Assembly (NCBI GenBank): GCA_900540595.1
Contig: UQGL01000016.1
Location: forward strand, 1-54,267
Length of the DNA stretch: 54,267 nt
Source: an uncultured Oscillospiraceae bacterium
GTDB taxonomy: Bacteria; Bacillota; Clostridia; Oscillospirales; Ruminococcaceae
Direction: 5' to 3'
Part shown: positions 40,523 to 47,640 of the stretch, in pieces
Layout of the letters: every line of letters begins with the position of its first letter
Numbering within the stretch: the first letter of the stretch is position 1
Position numbers and translations under genes: made by a program
Notes under the pieces: generated by a model
Seen by the model: the letters and a program-made list of their open reading frames with translations, nothing else
Database searches by the model: none
Told to the model about the DNA's origin: nothing

Positions 40523-41883
40523 AGCCCCTGCACTAAAATCACTGCGATCAGCACGGGCAGCACATATTTAAAGTAGGGCTTGACCCAGCGCGGCATTTTG
40601 GGGCCGTCACCGGTGTTGCACTCGGCCGTGTAGCCGTCAAAGCCCCAGCCCCAGCGGGTGACGCAGAACAAAAGATACACAAGGCTGCCGCCCGGCAGCA
40701 GCAGGTTGCTGACGAGGAAATCCTCGAAATCCAGCACGGTGGAGCCGGCACCCAAAGGCTGGATAAAGCTCCAGACACTGTAGCCCAGCGCACAGGGCAG
40801 CCCCAGCAGGACGAGCGCCGTCATGCCGATGACGCAGGCCCTGCGGCGGTTCCAGCCAAAGTTCTCGCAGGCGCAGGCGATGAGATTTTCAAACACGGCA
40901 ATGACCGTGGAAAAGCTTGCAAAGGTCATGAACAGGAAAAACAGCGTGCCCCACAGCCGACCGCCCGCCATATTCGTAAAGACATTGGGCAGCGTGATGA
41001 AGATCAGGCTCGGGCCTGCATCGGGCGCAATACCGAAGGAGAAGCAGGCCGGGAAGATGATCAGCCCCGCGCAGACCGCCACAAAGGTGTCCAGCACGCA
41101 GATGCGGGCAGCCTCACCGGGCAGGGTAAAGCGGCGGTCCATATAGCTGCCGAAGATCTCGATCGCACCGATGCCAAGGCTCAGCGTAAAGAAGGACTGG
41201 TTCATTGCCGCCGTGATGACATTGCCAAGGCCCTGCTCGGCAGCGCGCCCTGCATCCGGCAGCAGGTAGAAGGCAAGTCCCTCGCCCGCGCCGGGCAGCG
41301 TAAAGCTGTGGACGACCAGCACCAAAATCAGCACCAGCAGGGCGCTCATCATCCATTTGCCGACCTTTTCCAGCCCGCCCTGCAGGCCGCGGCCGCAGAC
41401 GATGAAGCCCGCCACCGTGATGACAGCCATCCAGAACACCATCTCGGCAGGGTTGGCCAGCATCTCGCCAAAGACGCTGCTCGCCTGCTCAGCATTCAGT
41501 CCGTCAAAGCTGCCTGTCAAAAACCGGACAAAGTAATCAAGCATCCAGCCTGAGACGGTCGTGTAATACATCATCAGCAGCGTGCAGCCCGCCATGCAGA
41601 ACCAGCCGTGGATATGCCACTTACTGCCCTCCGGCTCCAGCGTCTTGTACGCGGCGCGTGCTGCGCCGCGGCCCGCCCGGCCGACTGCCAGCTCCATCGT
41701 CAGCACCGGCAGCCCCATAAGCACCAGAAAAAGCAGGTAGAACAGCACAAAGATACCGCCGCCGCACTGGCCCGTGACGGTGGGAAACCGCCAGACATTG
41801 CCGATGCCGATCGCGCAGCCGGCGCTGACAAGGATGAAGCCAAGGCGCGAGCCGAAGCCCTCTCGTTGTTTTTGGGATTCCAT
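40519..41883 (-). CDS. Neurotransmitter:sodium symporter family transporter
   Basis: A 454-residue LeuT-fold sodium-coupled amino-acid transporter with about eleven to twelve membrane helices. The N-terminal signature FGSRLGFILVSAGCAIGIGNVWRFPTVTGQCGGGIFVLFYL matches the TM1 sodium and substrate site of the NSS family. Substrate is probably an amino acid. The ATG at 41883 lies 30 nt downstream of its -10. It shares its -35 with the divergent threonine-aldolase-like gene, so uptake and breakdown of the same amino acid is a reasonable guess. Confidence 0.94.
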   Translation of the reverse strand: MESQKQREGFGSRLGFILVSAGCAIGIGNVWRFPTVTGQCGGGIFVLFYLLFLVLMGLPVLTMELAVGRAGRGAARAAYKTLEPEGSKWHIHGWFCMAGCTLLMMYYTTVSGWMLDYFVRFLTGSFDGLNAEQASSVFGEMLANPAEMVFWMAVITVAGFIVCGRGLQGGLEKVGKWMMSALLVLILVLVVHSFTLPGAGEGLAFYLLPDAGRAAEQGLGNVITAAMNQSFFTLSLGIGAIEIFGSYMDRRFTLPGEAARICVLDTFVAVCAGLIIFPACFSFGIAPDAGPSLIFITLPNVFTNMAGGRLWGTLFFLFMTFASFSTVIAVFENLIACACENFGWNRRRACVIGMTALVLLGLPCALGYSVWSFIQPLGAGSTVLDFEDFLVSNLLLPGGSLVYLLFCVTRWGWGFDGYTAECNTGDGPKMPRWVKPYFKYVLPVLIAVILVQGL

Positions 41884-41913
41884 ACGATTCCTCTTTTCTC
41901 ACAAAGTAGTATT

Positions 41914-41965
41914 ATTATAGCGTATCACGGCGAGGCTTGCAAGAGGTGAATCACGGTGTTATAAT
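41914..41965. promoter_or_regulatory. Divergent promoters sharing one -35 hexamer
   Basis: The self-complementary TTGCAA at 41937-41942 is 17 bp from TATAAT on the plus strand (41960-41965) and 17 bp from TATAAT on the minus strand (41914-41919). It therefore serves as -35 for both the aldolase-like gene and the symporter. Confidence 0.75.
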
Positions 41966-42016
41966 TATGGCAACACCCGTAGTGTGGCGTACATACTAAT
42001 GCGTAAGGAGTTAACT

Positions 42017-43069
42017 ATGCTTCGTTTTGAATGTGACTATGGCGAGGGTGCAGCCCCCGCCGTGCTGGATCTTATGCAAAAGACCAATTTTGACCAGACC
42101 CCCGGCTATGGGGAGGATGCCTACTGCGCCAAGGCCGCCGCGCAGATCCGGCTGCTCTGCGATGCACCGGACGCAGATGTGCATTTCTTTGTGGGCGCAA
42201 CGCAGGCCAATCTGACGGTTATTGCCGCGGCACTGCGGCCGTGGCAGGGCGTGCTGTGCGCTGACACAGGCCACATCCATGTCCATGAGACCGGCTCCAT
42301 TGAGGCCACCGGCCACAAATGTCTGGCACTGCCGTCCAAGGCAGGCAAGATCACTGCGCGCCAGATCCGCAAAGCGGTCGAGGAGCACCGCGCAAACGCC
42401 AGCCATGAGCATGAGGTCCAGCCCGGCATGGTCTACCTCTCCAACCCGACCGAGGTCGGCACCCTTTATACAAAGGAGGAGCTGACCGCCATTTCTGCCG
42501 CCTGCTATGAGCTGGGCCTTTACCTGTTTGTGGACGGTGCCCGCATGGCCTACGGCCTGACCAGCCCCGCCAACGACCTGACGCTGCAGGACTATGCGGC
42601 GCTCTGTGATGTGTTCTATCTGGGCGGCACCAAGTGCGGCGCACTCTTTGGCGAGGCAGTCGTCATCACCAACGATGAGCTGAAGGGTGATTTCCGCTAC
42701 TGCATCAAGCAGCACGGCGGCATGCTGGCCAAAGGCCGCCTGCTGGGTGAGCAGTTCCTTGCCCTGCTGGACGGCGAGGACGGCAGCGGCAGCAGCCTGT
42801 ATTTCACGATGGCCAAAAAGGCAGACGAGCAGGCGCTGCGCATCCGCGCAGCCTTCGAGGAAAAGGGCTGCGGTCTGCTGCACGATTCCCAGACGAACCA
42901 GCAGTTCTTTGTCCTGCCCGATGCATGGTACGAAAAGCTGGCTGAAGGCTATGCCATGACCCACATGGGCAAGCCCGACAAGCACCACACCGCCGTGCGC
43001 ATCTGCACCAGCTGGGCGACGAAGGACGAGGCAGTGGAACAGCTTCTCGCCGATGTAAAAGCTCTGTAA
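42017..43069 (+). CDS. Threonine-aldolase-like PLP lyase
   Basis: A 350-residue fold-type I PLP enzyme of the beta-eliminating-lyase / low-specificity L-threonine aldolase family, which would split threonine or allo-threonine to glycine and acetaldehyde. The PLP lysine is Lys206 (LGGTKCGAL), preceded by the PLP Asp in FVDGARMAYGL. The N-terminal FECDYGEGAAPAVLDLM and HIHVHETGSIEATGHK stretches are characteristic. The start at 42017 has AAGGAG upstream. Divergent symporter and shared promoter suggest amino-acid catabolism. Confidence 0.92.
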   Translation: MLRFECDYGEGAAPAVLDLMQKTNFDQTPGYGEDAYCAKAAAQIRLLCDAPDADVHFFVGATQANLTVIAAALRPWQGVLCADTGHIHVHETGSIEATGHKCLALPSKAGKITARQIRKAVEEHRANASHEHEVQPGMVYLSNPTEVGTLYTKEELTAISAACYELGLYLFVDGARMAYGLTSPANDLTLQDYAALCDVFYLGGTKCGALFGEAVVITNDELKGDFRYCIKQHGGMLAKGRLLGEQFLALLDGEDGSGSSLYFTMAKKADEQALRIRAAFEEKGCGLLHDSQTNQQFFVLPDAWYEKLAEGYAMTHMGKPDKHHTAVRICTSWATKDEAVEQLLADVKAL

Positions 43070-43095
43070 GCGATCTTTTTCAATGCCCCCGCAGC

Positions 43096-43131
43096 AAAAA
43101 AATCCCGCATCCTTGCGATGCGGGATTTTTT
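43096..43131. terminator. Bidirectional terminator between the aldolase-like gene and metI
   Basis: AATCCCGCATC pairs with GATGCGGGATT, with A-run left and T-run right. Confidence 0.9.
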
Positions 43132-43163
43132 GCTGCCAGTCAAAGCAGCGCCGTATTATGTGG

Positions 43164-43862
43164 TCACTTCTGCACGCGCTTATCGCACTTGATAGCCAGC
43201 TTTGTGCCGACGGTCTGCAGGATCTGCACCAGCACGACCAGCAGGGCCGTTGCAAAGAACTCCAGCACAACATTAAAGCGGTAATAGCCGTAGTTGATGG
43301 CGATCTTGCCCAGACCGCCGCCGCCGATGATACCGGCCATAGCGCCGTAGCCCATGATGGTGGTAGCTGCAATCGTCACATTCGCCACAAGGCTCGGCAT
43401 GCTCTCGGGGACCATGACCTTCGTGATGATCTGCAGCGGCGTTGCGCCCATGCTCTGGGCGGCCTCGATCACGCCGCCGTCCACCTCACGCATGCTCGTC
43501 TCGACCAGACGGGACACAAAGGGGAAGGATGCGATGACCAGCGGCACAATGGACGCCACCGTGCCGATGGAGGTGCCCACAATGGCGCGGGACAGCGGAA
43601 TGACAATGATCATCAAAATCAGGAAGGGCACACTGCGCAGCAGGTTCACAAGGCCGTTGAGCAGCGCCATCAGCCAGCGGGGCAGGGGACGCACGCCGCC
43701 CTGCTCACCGGTGACAAGGCATACCCCCAGCGGCAGGCCGATGACCAGCGCCAGCAGGGTCGCAACTACGGTGGACCAGATGGTCTCCCAGGTTTCAAAC
43801 GGAATGGTGGGCAGGATCTGCATGAATGTCTGCCAGTCCTTGCCTGCAAAAAACTCTGCCAT
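43164..43862 (-). CDS. metI: Methionine ABC transporter permease
   Basis: A 232-residue MetI-type permease with about five to six membrane helices. The EAA loop is seen as REVDGGVIEAAQSMGATPLQIITKVMVPE (about 123-151), which contacts the ATPase MetN. The MetI feature GYGAMAGIIGGGGLGKIAINYGYYRF is present. The start overlaps the metN stop by one base (TGATG at 43860-43864), so the two are coupled. The last gene of the methionine uptake operon. Confidence 0.95.
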   Translation of the reverse strand: MAEFFAGKDWQTFMQILPTIPFETWETIWSTVVATLLALVIGLPLGVCLVTGEQGGVRPLPRWLMALLNGLVNLLRSVPFLILMIIVIPLSRAIVGTSIGTVASIVPLVIASFPFVSRLVETSMREVDGGVIEAAQSMGATPLQIITKVMVPESMPSLVANVTIAATTIMGYGAMAGIIGGGGLGKIAINYGYYRFNVVLEFFATALLVVLVQILQTVGTKLAIKCDKRVQK

Positions 43863-44860
43863 CAGCCGTTCACCTCCTCATAGGTAATGCCGGGATAGTT
43901 CTTGATGTAGTCGAGCGCTGCGGCCGCCTTATCATCGTCAGGCAGAGCCAGCAGCATGGTGCCCAGCGTCTGGCCGTTCACGATGCGGGTATCCGCCGCC
44001 ATGATGGACACCAGCGCGCCGCACTCAATGGCAAGGCTTGCGACCAGCGGCTTATCGGTGGTCTGGGTGCCGCCGAACGCCACACGCACCAGCTTGTGGC
44101 CGGGCAGCGGCTCCGCCTGAGGTGCACCGGCAGGGTAGACGAGCCGCCGTGCCGCCTTGGAGGTGGGGTGGCTGAAGATGGCCTGCACCTCGCCCTCCTC
44201 CACGACCGTGCCGTTGTCCAGAATGGCCACGCGGTTGCAGACCTCCTCGACCACGCTCATCTGGTGGGTGATGATAACGACCGTGATGCCCAGTTCACGA
44301 TTGATCTTCTGGATCAGCTGCAGGATAGCATGGGTCGTGTTGGGGTCCAGTGCGCTGGTTGCTTCATCGCAGAGCAGCACCTTCGGGTCGGTCGCCAGCG
44401 CGCGGGCGATGGCGATGCGCTGCTTTTGACCGCCGGAAAGCTGGGCCGGGTAGGCGTCCGCCTTATCGGGCAGGCCGACCAGCTCCAGCAGCTCGCGGGC
44501 ACGGGCCTCGGCCTTATCCCGGGGGACCTTGGCCAGTTCCATCGGGAACATGATATTGCGCAGGCAGGTGCGCTGCATCAGCAGATTGAACTGCTGAAAG
44601 ATCATTGTGATCTCGCGGCGGGCCGCGCGCAGGTCGGCCGCATTCAGCTCCTGCATCTGCTTTCCGTTGACGATGACCTTGCCCTCGTCGGGGCGTTCCA
44701 GCATGTTGATGCAGCGTACCAGCGTGGACTTGCCGGCGCCCGACATGCCGATAATGCCGTAGACATCCCCGTCCCGAATCGTCAGGTTGATGTCGTTCAG
44801 TGCAATGACCGTGCCGCCCTGCGTGGCAAAGCGCTTGGTCAGGTGTTGCAATTCGATCAT
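43862..44860 (-). CDS. metN: Methionine ABC transporter ATP-binding protein
   Basis: A 332-residue ATPase of the D/L-methionine importer. Walker A GMSGAGKST (about 38-46), signature LSGGQKQRIAIARAL and Walker B VLLCDEATSAL are intact. The C-terminal NIL/ACT-like domain (about 250-332, ending ALDYIKNYPGITYEEVNG) is the known methionine-sensing inhibitory domain. The start at 44860 has GAGGGAG upstream. It has its own promoter (44919-44947) with a 12-bp dyad over the start site, besides possible read-through from metQ. Confidence 0.96.
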   Translation of the reverse strand: MIELQHLTKRFATQGGTVIALNDINLTIRDGDVYGIIGMSGAGKSTLVRCINMLERPDEGKVIVNGKQMQELNAADLRAARREITMIFQQFNLLMQRTCLRNIMFPMELAKVPRDKAEARARELLELVGLPDKADAYPAQLSGGQKQRIAIARALATDPKVLLCDEATSALDPNTTHAILQLIQKINRELGITVVIITHQMSVVEEVCNRVAILDNGTVVEEGEVQAIFSHPTSKAARRLVYPAGAPQAEPLPGHKLVRVAFGGTQTTDKPLVASLAIECGALVSIMAADTRIVNGQTLGTMLLALPDDDKAAAALDYIKNYPGITYEEVNG

Positions 44861-44884
44861 GGGTTTTCTCCCTCATTTACAAAG

Positions 44885-44916
44885 ATAGCGAATGAGCGCA
44901 AAAACTCATTCGCTAT
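44885..44916. promoter_or_regulatory. Perfect 12-bp dyad at the metN transcription start
   Basis: ATAGCGAATGAG (44885-44896) and CTCATTCGCTAT (44905-44916) are perfect complements and begin at the predicted +1. It may be an operator or a 5'-end RNA hairpin. Confidence 0.65.
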
Positions 44917-44918
44917 AG

Positions 44919-44947
44919 ATTGTACTCTATATTCCGGCAGGTTGCAA
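44919..44947 (-). promoter_or_regulatory. Internal promoter for metN-metI
   Basis: Minus strand TTGCAA (44942-44947), 17 bp, TACAAT (44919-44924). Confidence 0.7.
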
Positions 44948-44970
44948 GGGTTTTCTTTGCGGCTGCCAGC

Positions 44971-45042
44971 GGGCGCATATGGAATGCGCCCCTACAATTT
45001 TGCTGCTTGCCGTACCGTAGGGGCGGATTCTATATCCGCCCG
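44971..45042. repeat. Pair of converging GTAGGGG-family repeats
   Basis: 44971-44995 (GGGCGCATATGGAATGCGCC then CCTAC) and 45017-45042 (GTAGGGGCGGAT..ATCCGCCCG) face each other. The stems differ in sequence but keep pairing. They separate metQ from the metN promoter. Confidence 0.75.
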
Positions 45043-45072
45043 TGCCCGTTCACGGCTGTACGAGGCATTTTC

Positions 45073-45966
45073 TTAGAAGATGGGCACGACCGCGCCGTCA
45101 TAGGTGCTGTTGATGTACTCCTTGACCTTGTCGCTGGTCAGGGCGGCGTACAGGGCCTGAATGGCGGGGTCGTTCTCGTTGCCCTCCTTCACGACAAGCA
45201 CATTGGCGTAGGTCTGGGCAGCCTCAGAGGATGCATCCTCGGTGGCAAGGGCGTCCTTACCAACGGAGAAGCCAGCCTCCATCGCGTAGTTGCCGTTGAT
45301 AACGGCGAAATCCACATCCTGCACGGTACGGGGCAGCTGTGCAGCCTCGATCTCCTGAATCTTCAGGTTATGGGGGTTCTCGGTGATGTCGTTGATGGTC
45401 GCGGTCAGACCGGCGCCGTCACGCACGGTGATCAAACCCTGAGCGGCCAGCAGCTGCAGGGCGCGGGCCTCGTTGGTGGTGTCGTTGGGCACGGCGATGG
45501 TCGCACCGTCCGCGATAGCGGCAAGGTCATCACTCTTGCCCGGATAGATGCCGAACGGCTCATAGTGGATGGCGCCGACGCTGACGAGGTGGGTGCCGTT
45601 CTCCTCGTTGAAGCTGTCGAGGTAGGGGGTGTGCTGGAAGTAGTTGGCATCGACCTCGCCGCTCTCGGTGACAAGGTTGGGCTGCACATAGTCGCTGAAC
45701 TCAACGACCTGCAGGTCGATGCCCTGCTCGGCCAGAACCTCCTTGGCCACATTCAGGATCTCGGCATGGGGCGTGGGGGAGGCGGCGACCTTCAGGGTCG
45801 TGCCGGCCAGCTCACTGGTCTCGGCGGTGGACTCGGCAGCAGATTCCGCAGCGCTGGAAGCAGTGCTTTCAGCGGGGGCGGCCTCGGAGGTGGAGGCGGA
45901 GGAGCCGCAGGCGGCGAGGCTCAGGGCCAGAATAGCGGCAAGCGTTGCAGAAATGAGTTTTTTCAT
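45073..45966 (-). CDS. metQ: Methionine-binding lipoprotein
   Basis: A 297-residue substrate-binding protein of the NlpA/MetQ family. A signal peptide ends in the lipobox LAAC with Cys20, followed by a Ser/Ala/Glu-rich tether (about 21-55). The binding domain has the family patterns KVAASPTPHAEIL, VEFSDYVQPN, DANYFQHTPYLDSF and IAVPNDTTNEARAL. It delivers methionine to MetNI encoded downstream. The start at 45966 has AAAGGAG upstream. Its roughly 330-nt leader encodes a Met-rich peptide and a terminator, pointing to attenuation. Confidence 0.96.
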   Translation of the reverse strand: MKKLISATLAAILALSLAACGSSASTSEAAPAESTASSAAESAAESTAETSELAGTTLKVAASPTPHAEILNVAKEVLAEQGIDLQVVEFSDYVQPNLVTESGEVDANYFQHTPYLDSFNEENGTHLVSVGAIHYEPFGIYPGKSDDLAAIADGATIAVPNDTTNEARALQLLAAQGLITVRDGAGLTATINDITENPHNLKIQEIEAAQLPRTVQDVDFAVINGNYAMEAGFSVGKDALATEDASSEAAQTYANVLVVKEGNENDPAIQALYAALTSDKVKEYINSTYDGAVVPIF

Positions 45967-46007
45967 GATATATTCTCCTTTATAATTGTCAGGTGTGTTG
46001 TTGATTG

Positions 46008-46038
46008 AATGTGTGTTCCCTCTATTTTCAACACATTC
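46008..46038. other. Hairpin in the metQ leader, near the ribosome site
   Basis: GAATGTGT (46008-46015) pairs with ACACATTC (46031-46038). It lies between the attenuator and metQ and overlaps the end of the short ORF at 46028-46075. Confidence 0.45.
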
Positions 46039-46075
46039 GCACACCGGGCTGCTTGTAAACGAGGCCTCTTGTCAT
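46028..46075 (-). CDS. Possible second short leader ORF
   Basis: A 15-codon frame, MTRGLVYKQPGVRMC, after GGAAAGGA on the minus strand. It lies between the attenuator and metQ and ends Met-Cys-stop. It may be translated, but nothing beyond the ribosome site supports a role; chance is quite possible. Confidence 0.3.
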   Translation of the reverse strand: MTRGLVYKQPGVRMC

Positions 46076-46101
46076 GGTCACAAACTTCCTTTCCAAACAA
46101 A

Positions 46102-46134
46102 AGCGGGATGTCGGCTTTTACCCCGGCATCCCGC
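46102..46134 (-). terminator. Attenuator terminator in the metQ leader
   Basis: On the minus strand AGCGGGATGCCGG pairs with CCGACATCCCGCT (13 bp, one G-U) and TTTGTTT follows. It lies 13 nt after the leader-peptide stop and 136 nt before metQ. Its 5' arm can also pair with leader codons 17-21 (46181-46194). Confidence 0.85.
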
Positions 46135-46146
46135 TGCAAGTTTTCA

Positions 46147-46242
46147 TTACGCGCTGTATTTTGCGCACAAGAAAGCTGGCACAGGCTGCCGGAGCAACAT
46201 GCACATGCACATCATCATCATACCGGAACGATAAGCCGTCAT
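46147..46242 (-). CDS. Met/Cys-rich leader peptide of metQ
   Basis: A 31-residue peptide, MTAYRSGMMMMCMCMLLRQP followed by VPAFLCAKYSA. Methionines occupy codons 8-11, 13 and 15, with cysteines at 12 and 14: eight sulphur-amino-acid codons in a row. The ATG at 46242 has GAAAGGGG 9 nt upstream. The promoter lies 60 nt upstream, and an intrinsic terminator begins 13 nt past the stop. This is the layout of a ribosome-mediated attenuator: a ribosome stalled for Met-tRNA would leave codons 17-21 free to pair with the terminator's 5' arm. Translation is inferred, not shown. Confidence 0.75.
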   Translation of the reverse strand: MTAYRSGMMMMCMCMLLRQPVPAFLCAKYSA

Positions 46243-46300
46243 GGGTCTGTACCCCTTTCTCTCGTGATTGGTCAGCAGTCATTTGCTTTCCATGGCTCAC

Positions 46301-46329
46301 AGTATACGCCTGTGAACCGGTTCTGTCAA
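46301..46329 (-). promoter_or_regulatory. Promoter for the metQ leader
   Basis: Minus strand TTGACA (46324-46329), 17 bp, TATACT (46301-46306). The spacer holds the dyad GAACCGGTTC. Confidence 0.85.
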
Positions 46330-46398
46330 CACCTTCTTGCATAAAAATGCACATTTCGTCAATTTGCATATATCCTACTGCGTTAGTGGGTAGTAGAC

Positions 46399-46427
46399 TT
46401 GCAAAATTCCCAGTATTATGCTATGAT
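46399..46427 (+). promoter_or_regulatory. Promoter for the Rrf2 gene
   Basis: TTGCAA (46399-46404), 17 bp, TATGAT (46422-46427). Confidence 0.65.
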
Positions 46428-46440
46428 TAGTCTTACTAAT
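46426..46440. promoter_or_regulatory. Candidate Rrf2 operator
   Basis: ATTAGT-CTT-ACTAAT is a perfect 6+6 dyad immediately downstream of the -10, placed for autoregulation. Confidence 0.55.
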
Positions 46441-46461
46441 TCCGATAAAGGGAGCATCACC

Positions 46462-46893
46462 ATGAAATTTTCGACCCGCGACCGTTATGCCCTGCGCCTG
46501 ATGGTGGAGCTGGCCAACCACCCCAATGACCTGATCCCGCTGAAGGATATCAGCGACAAGCAGCGCATCAGCTTAAAATATCTGGAGCAGATCGTCACCC
46601 CGCTGGCAAAATCCGGCCTTGTTTCCAGCGTGCGCGGCGCACAGGGCGGCTACCGTCTGGCCCGCCCGGCTGCGGAGATCACCTCCGGTGAGATCCTGCG
46701 CGCCGTAGAAGGGGAGCTGACGGCCATTCCGTGTCTGGCTTCTGCGGTGGATTGTCCCCACCGCGGCCAGTGCCACACACTGGATTTCTGGTCCGGCCTG
46801 AACGATTTGATCAACAAATATGTGGACGGCATTACGCTCGAACAGCTGCGCACCATGCCGGAGGTGCCGGAGATAGGGGAAAGCTGCGAGTAA
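46462..46893 (+). CDS. Rrf2-family regulator with three-cysteine cluster motif
   Basis: A 143-residue winged-helix regulator (MKFSTRDRYALRLMVELA; SLKYLEQIVTPLAKSGLVSSVRGAQGGYRLARP). Cys91, Cys98 and Cys104 match the IscR-type iron-sulphur ligand spacing closely, so it probably senses Fe-S status. CymR-type cysteine regulators usually lack this set. Divergent from the metQ leader, it may affect sulphur-amino-acid uptake, but that is only context. The start at 46462 has AAAGGGAG upstream. Confidence 0.88.
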   Translation: MKFSTRDRYALRLMVELANHPNDLIPLKDISDKQRISLKYLEQIVTPLAKSGLVSSVRGAQGGYRLARPAAEITSGEILRAVEGELTAIPCLASAVDCPHRGQCHTLDFWSGLNDLINKYVDGITLEQLRTMPEVPEIGESCE

Positions 46894-46919
46894 GGCCTTG
46901 CAGACACCCTGAGATGGGG

Positions 46920-47507
46920 GCCTTTTTGCGCGGGCAAAGCCCGCGGGGAAGCCTCCCCTCACAGGGGAGGTGGTCGAGCGAAGCGATGACCGGAGGGGCT
47001 TTTCGACTCCCCTTTCCTGTCACTTCACGAAAAGGGACTCTTGCTATGTCGGAATACAAAGAGTTACTCTCCCACGCCCGCCAGTTGCGGCGGGAAATGA
47101 CCAAAGAGGAACGCCATCTATGGTATGACTTCCTGCGCAATTACACACCACGCTTTGCACGACAAAAGCTTGTTGTACCCTATATTCTGGATTTTTACTG
47201 TGCCTCAGCCCGCCTTGCAGTCGAATTAGACGGCAACCAGCACTGCGAGGACACCGGGAAAGCGTATGACGAACGGCGCACTGCCTACTTACGGCAGAGG
47301 GGGATACAAGTGCTGCGGTTCTCCAATCTGGATGTCATGCGGAACTTTGAAGGGGTTTGTATGCAGATCGACCTTACGGTCAAGAAAATTCTGGTCCAAA
47401 AGAGGTAACAGCCGTAAGGCAGTAAAGCCCCTCCGGTCATCGCTATCGCTCGACCACCTCCCCGCTGCGCGAGGAGGCTTTCTCGCGGGCTTCGCCCGCA
47501 AAAAGGC
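46920..47507. mobile_element. Inverted-repeat element carrying a DUF559 nuclease gene
   Basis: Arms at 46920-47002 and 47424-47507 are imperfect inverted copies about 83 nt long. Both hold GCCTTTTTGCG, a CGGGC/GCCCG hairpin, GGGGAGGTGGTCGAGCG, AGCGATGACCGGAGGGGCTTT. Only the 120-codon DUF559 gene lies between. Total 588 nt. The arm plan (TCCCC/GGGGA stem, GGTC hairpin, GGAGGGG) resembles the gene-less repeats at 12723, 22039 and 50947. Mobility is inferred; no target duplication was identified. Confidence 0.65.
47046..47408 (+). CDS. DUF559 (Vsr/MutH-like) endonuclease-domain protein
   Basis: A 120-residue single-domain protein of the DUF559 family, related to very-short-patch-repair endonucleases with a PD-(D/E)xK fold. 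Seen are RQLRREMTKEERHLWYDFLRN (12-32) and the catalytic segment ILDFYCASARLAVELDGNQH (47-66) with Asp49, Glu60 and Asp62, then YLRQRGIQVLRFSN. The start at 47046 is where family members begin; the longer in-frame sequence upstream translates the inverted-repeat arm and is rejected. The ribosome site (AAGGGA) is weak. The only gene inside the 46920-47507 element. Confidence 0.88.
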   Translation: MSEYKELLSHARQLRREMTKEERHLWYDFLRNYTPRFARQKLVVPYILDFYCASARLAVELDGNQHCEDTGKAYDERRTAYLRQRGIQVLRFSNLDVMRNFEGVCMQIDLTVKKILVQKR

Positions 47508-47579
47508 TCCCTATTCTGGGGAACCAGCCGAGTTTACGGGGCCTGAGGGGCCTTGCACCTTCTTTCCTTTTCTGCTCAC

Positions 47580-47626
47580 AAAAAATTCCCGCCTGCAACA
47601 CAGATGTTGCAGGCGGGAATTTTTTA
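47580..47626. terminator. Strong bidirectional terminator after uxaC
   Basis: TTCCCGCCTGCAACA pairs with TGTTGCAGGCGGGAA (15 bp perfect), with A-run left and T-run right. Confidence 0.92.
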
Positions 47627-47640
47627 TCGCACTACTTCAA

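Noticed and set aside
45967..46330. SAM riboswitch or Met T-box upstream of metQ
   Set aside because: No S-box core and no T-box sequence (TGGNACCGCG-type) could be found; the leader is better explained by the Met-rich peptide and terminator.
46118..46369. An 83-codon minus-strand frame across the metQ leader
   Set aside because: It is in another frame than the Met-rich ORF, crosses the promoter and the terminator stem, and has no ribosome site.
46731..47045. N-terminal extension of the DUF559 gene
   Set aside because: It overlaps the Rrf2 gene and translates the inverted-repeat arm; family similarity starts at 47046.
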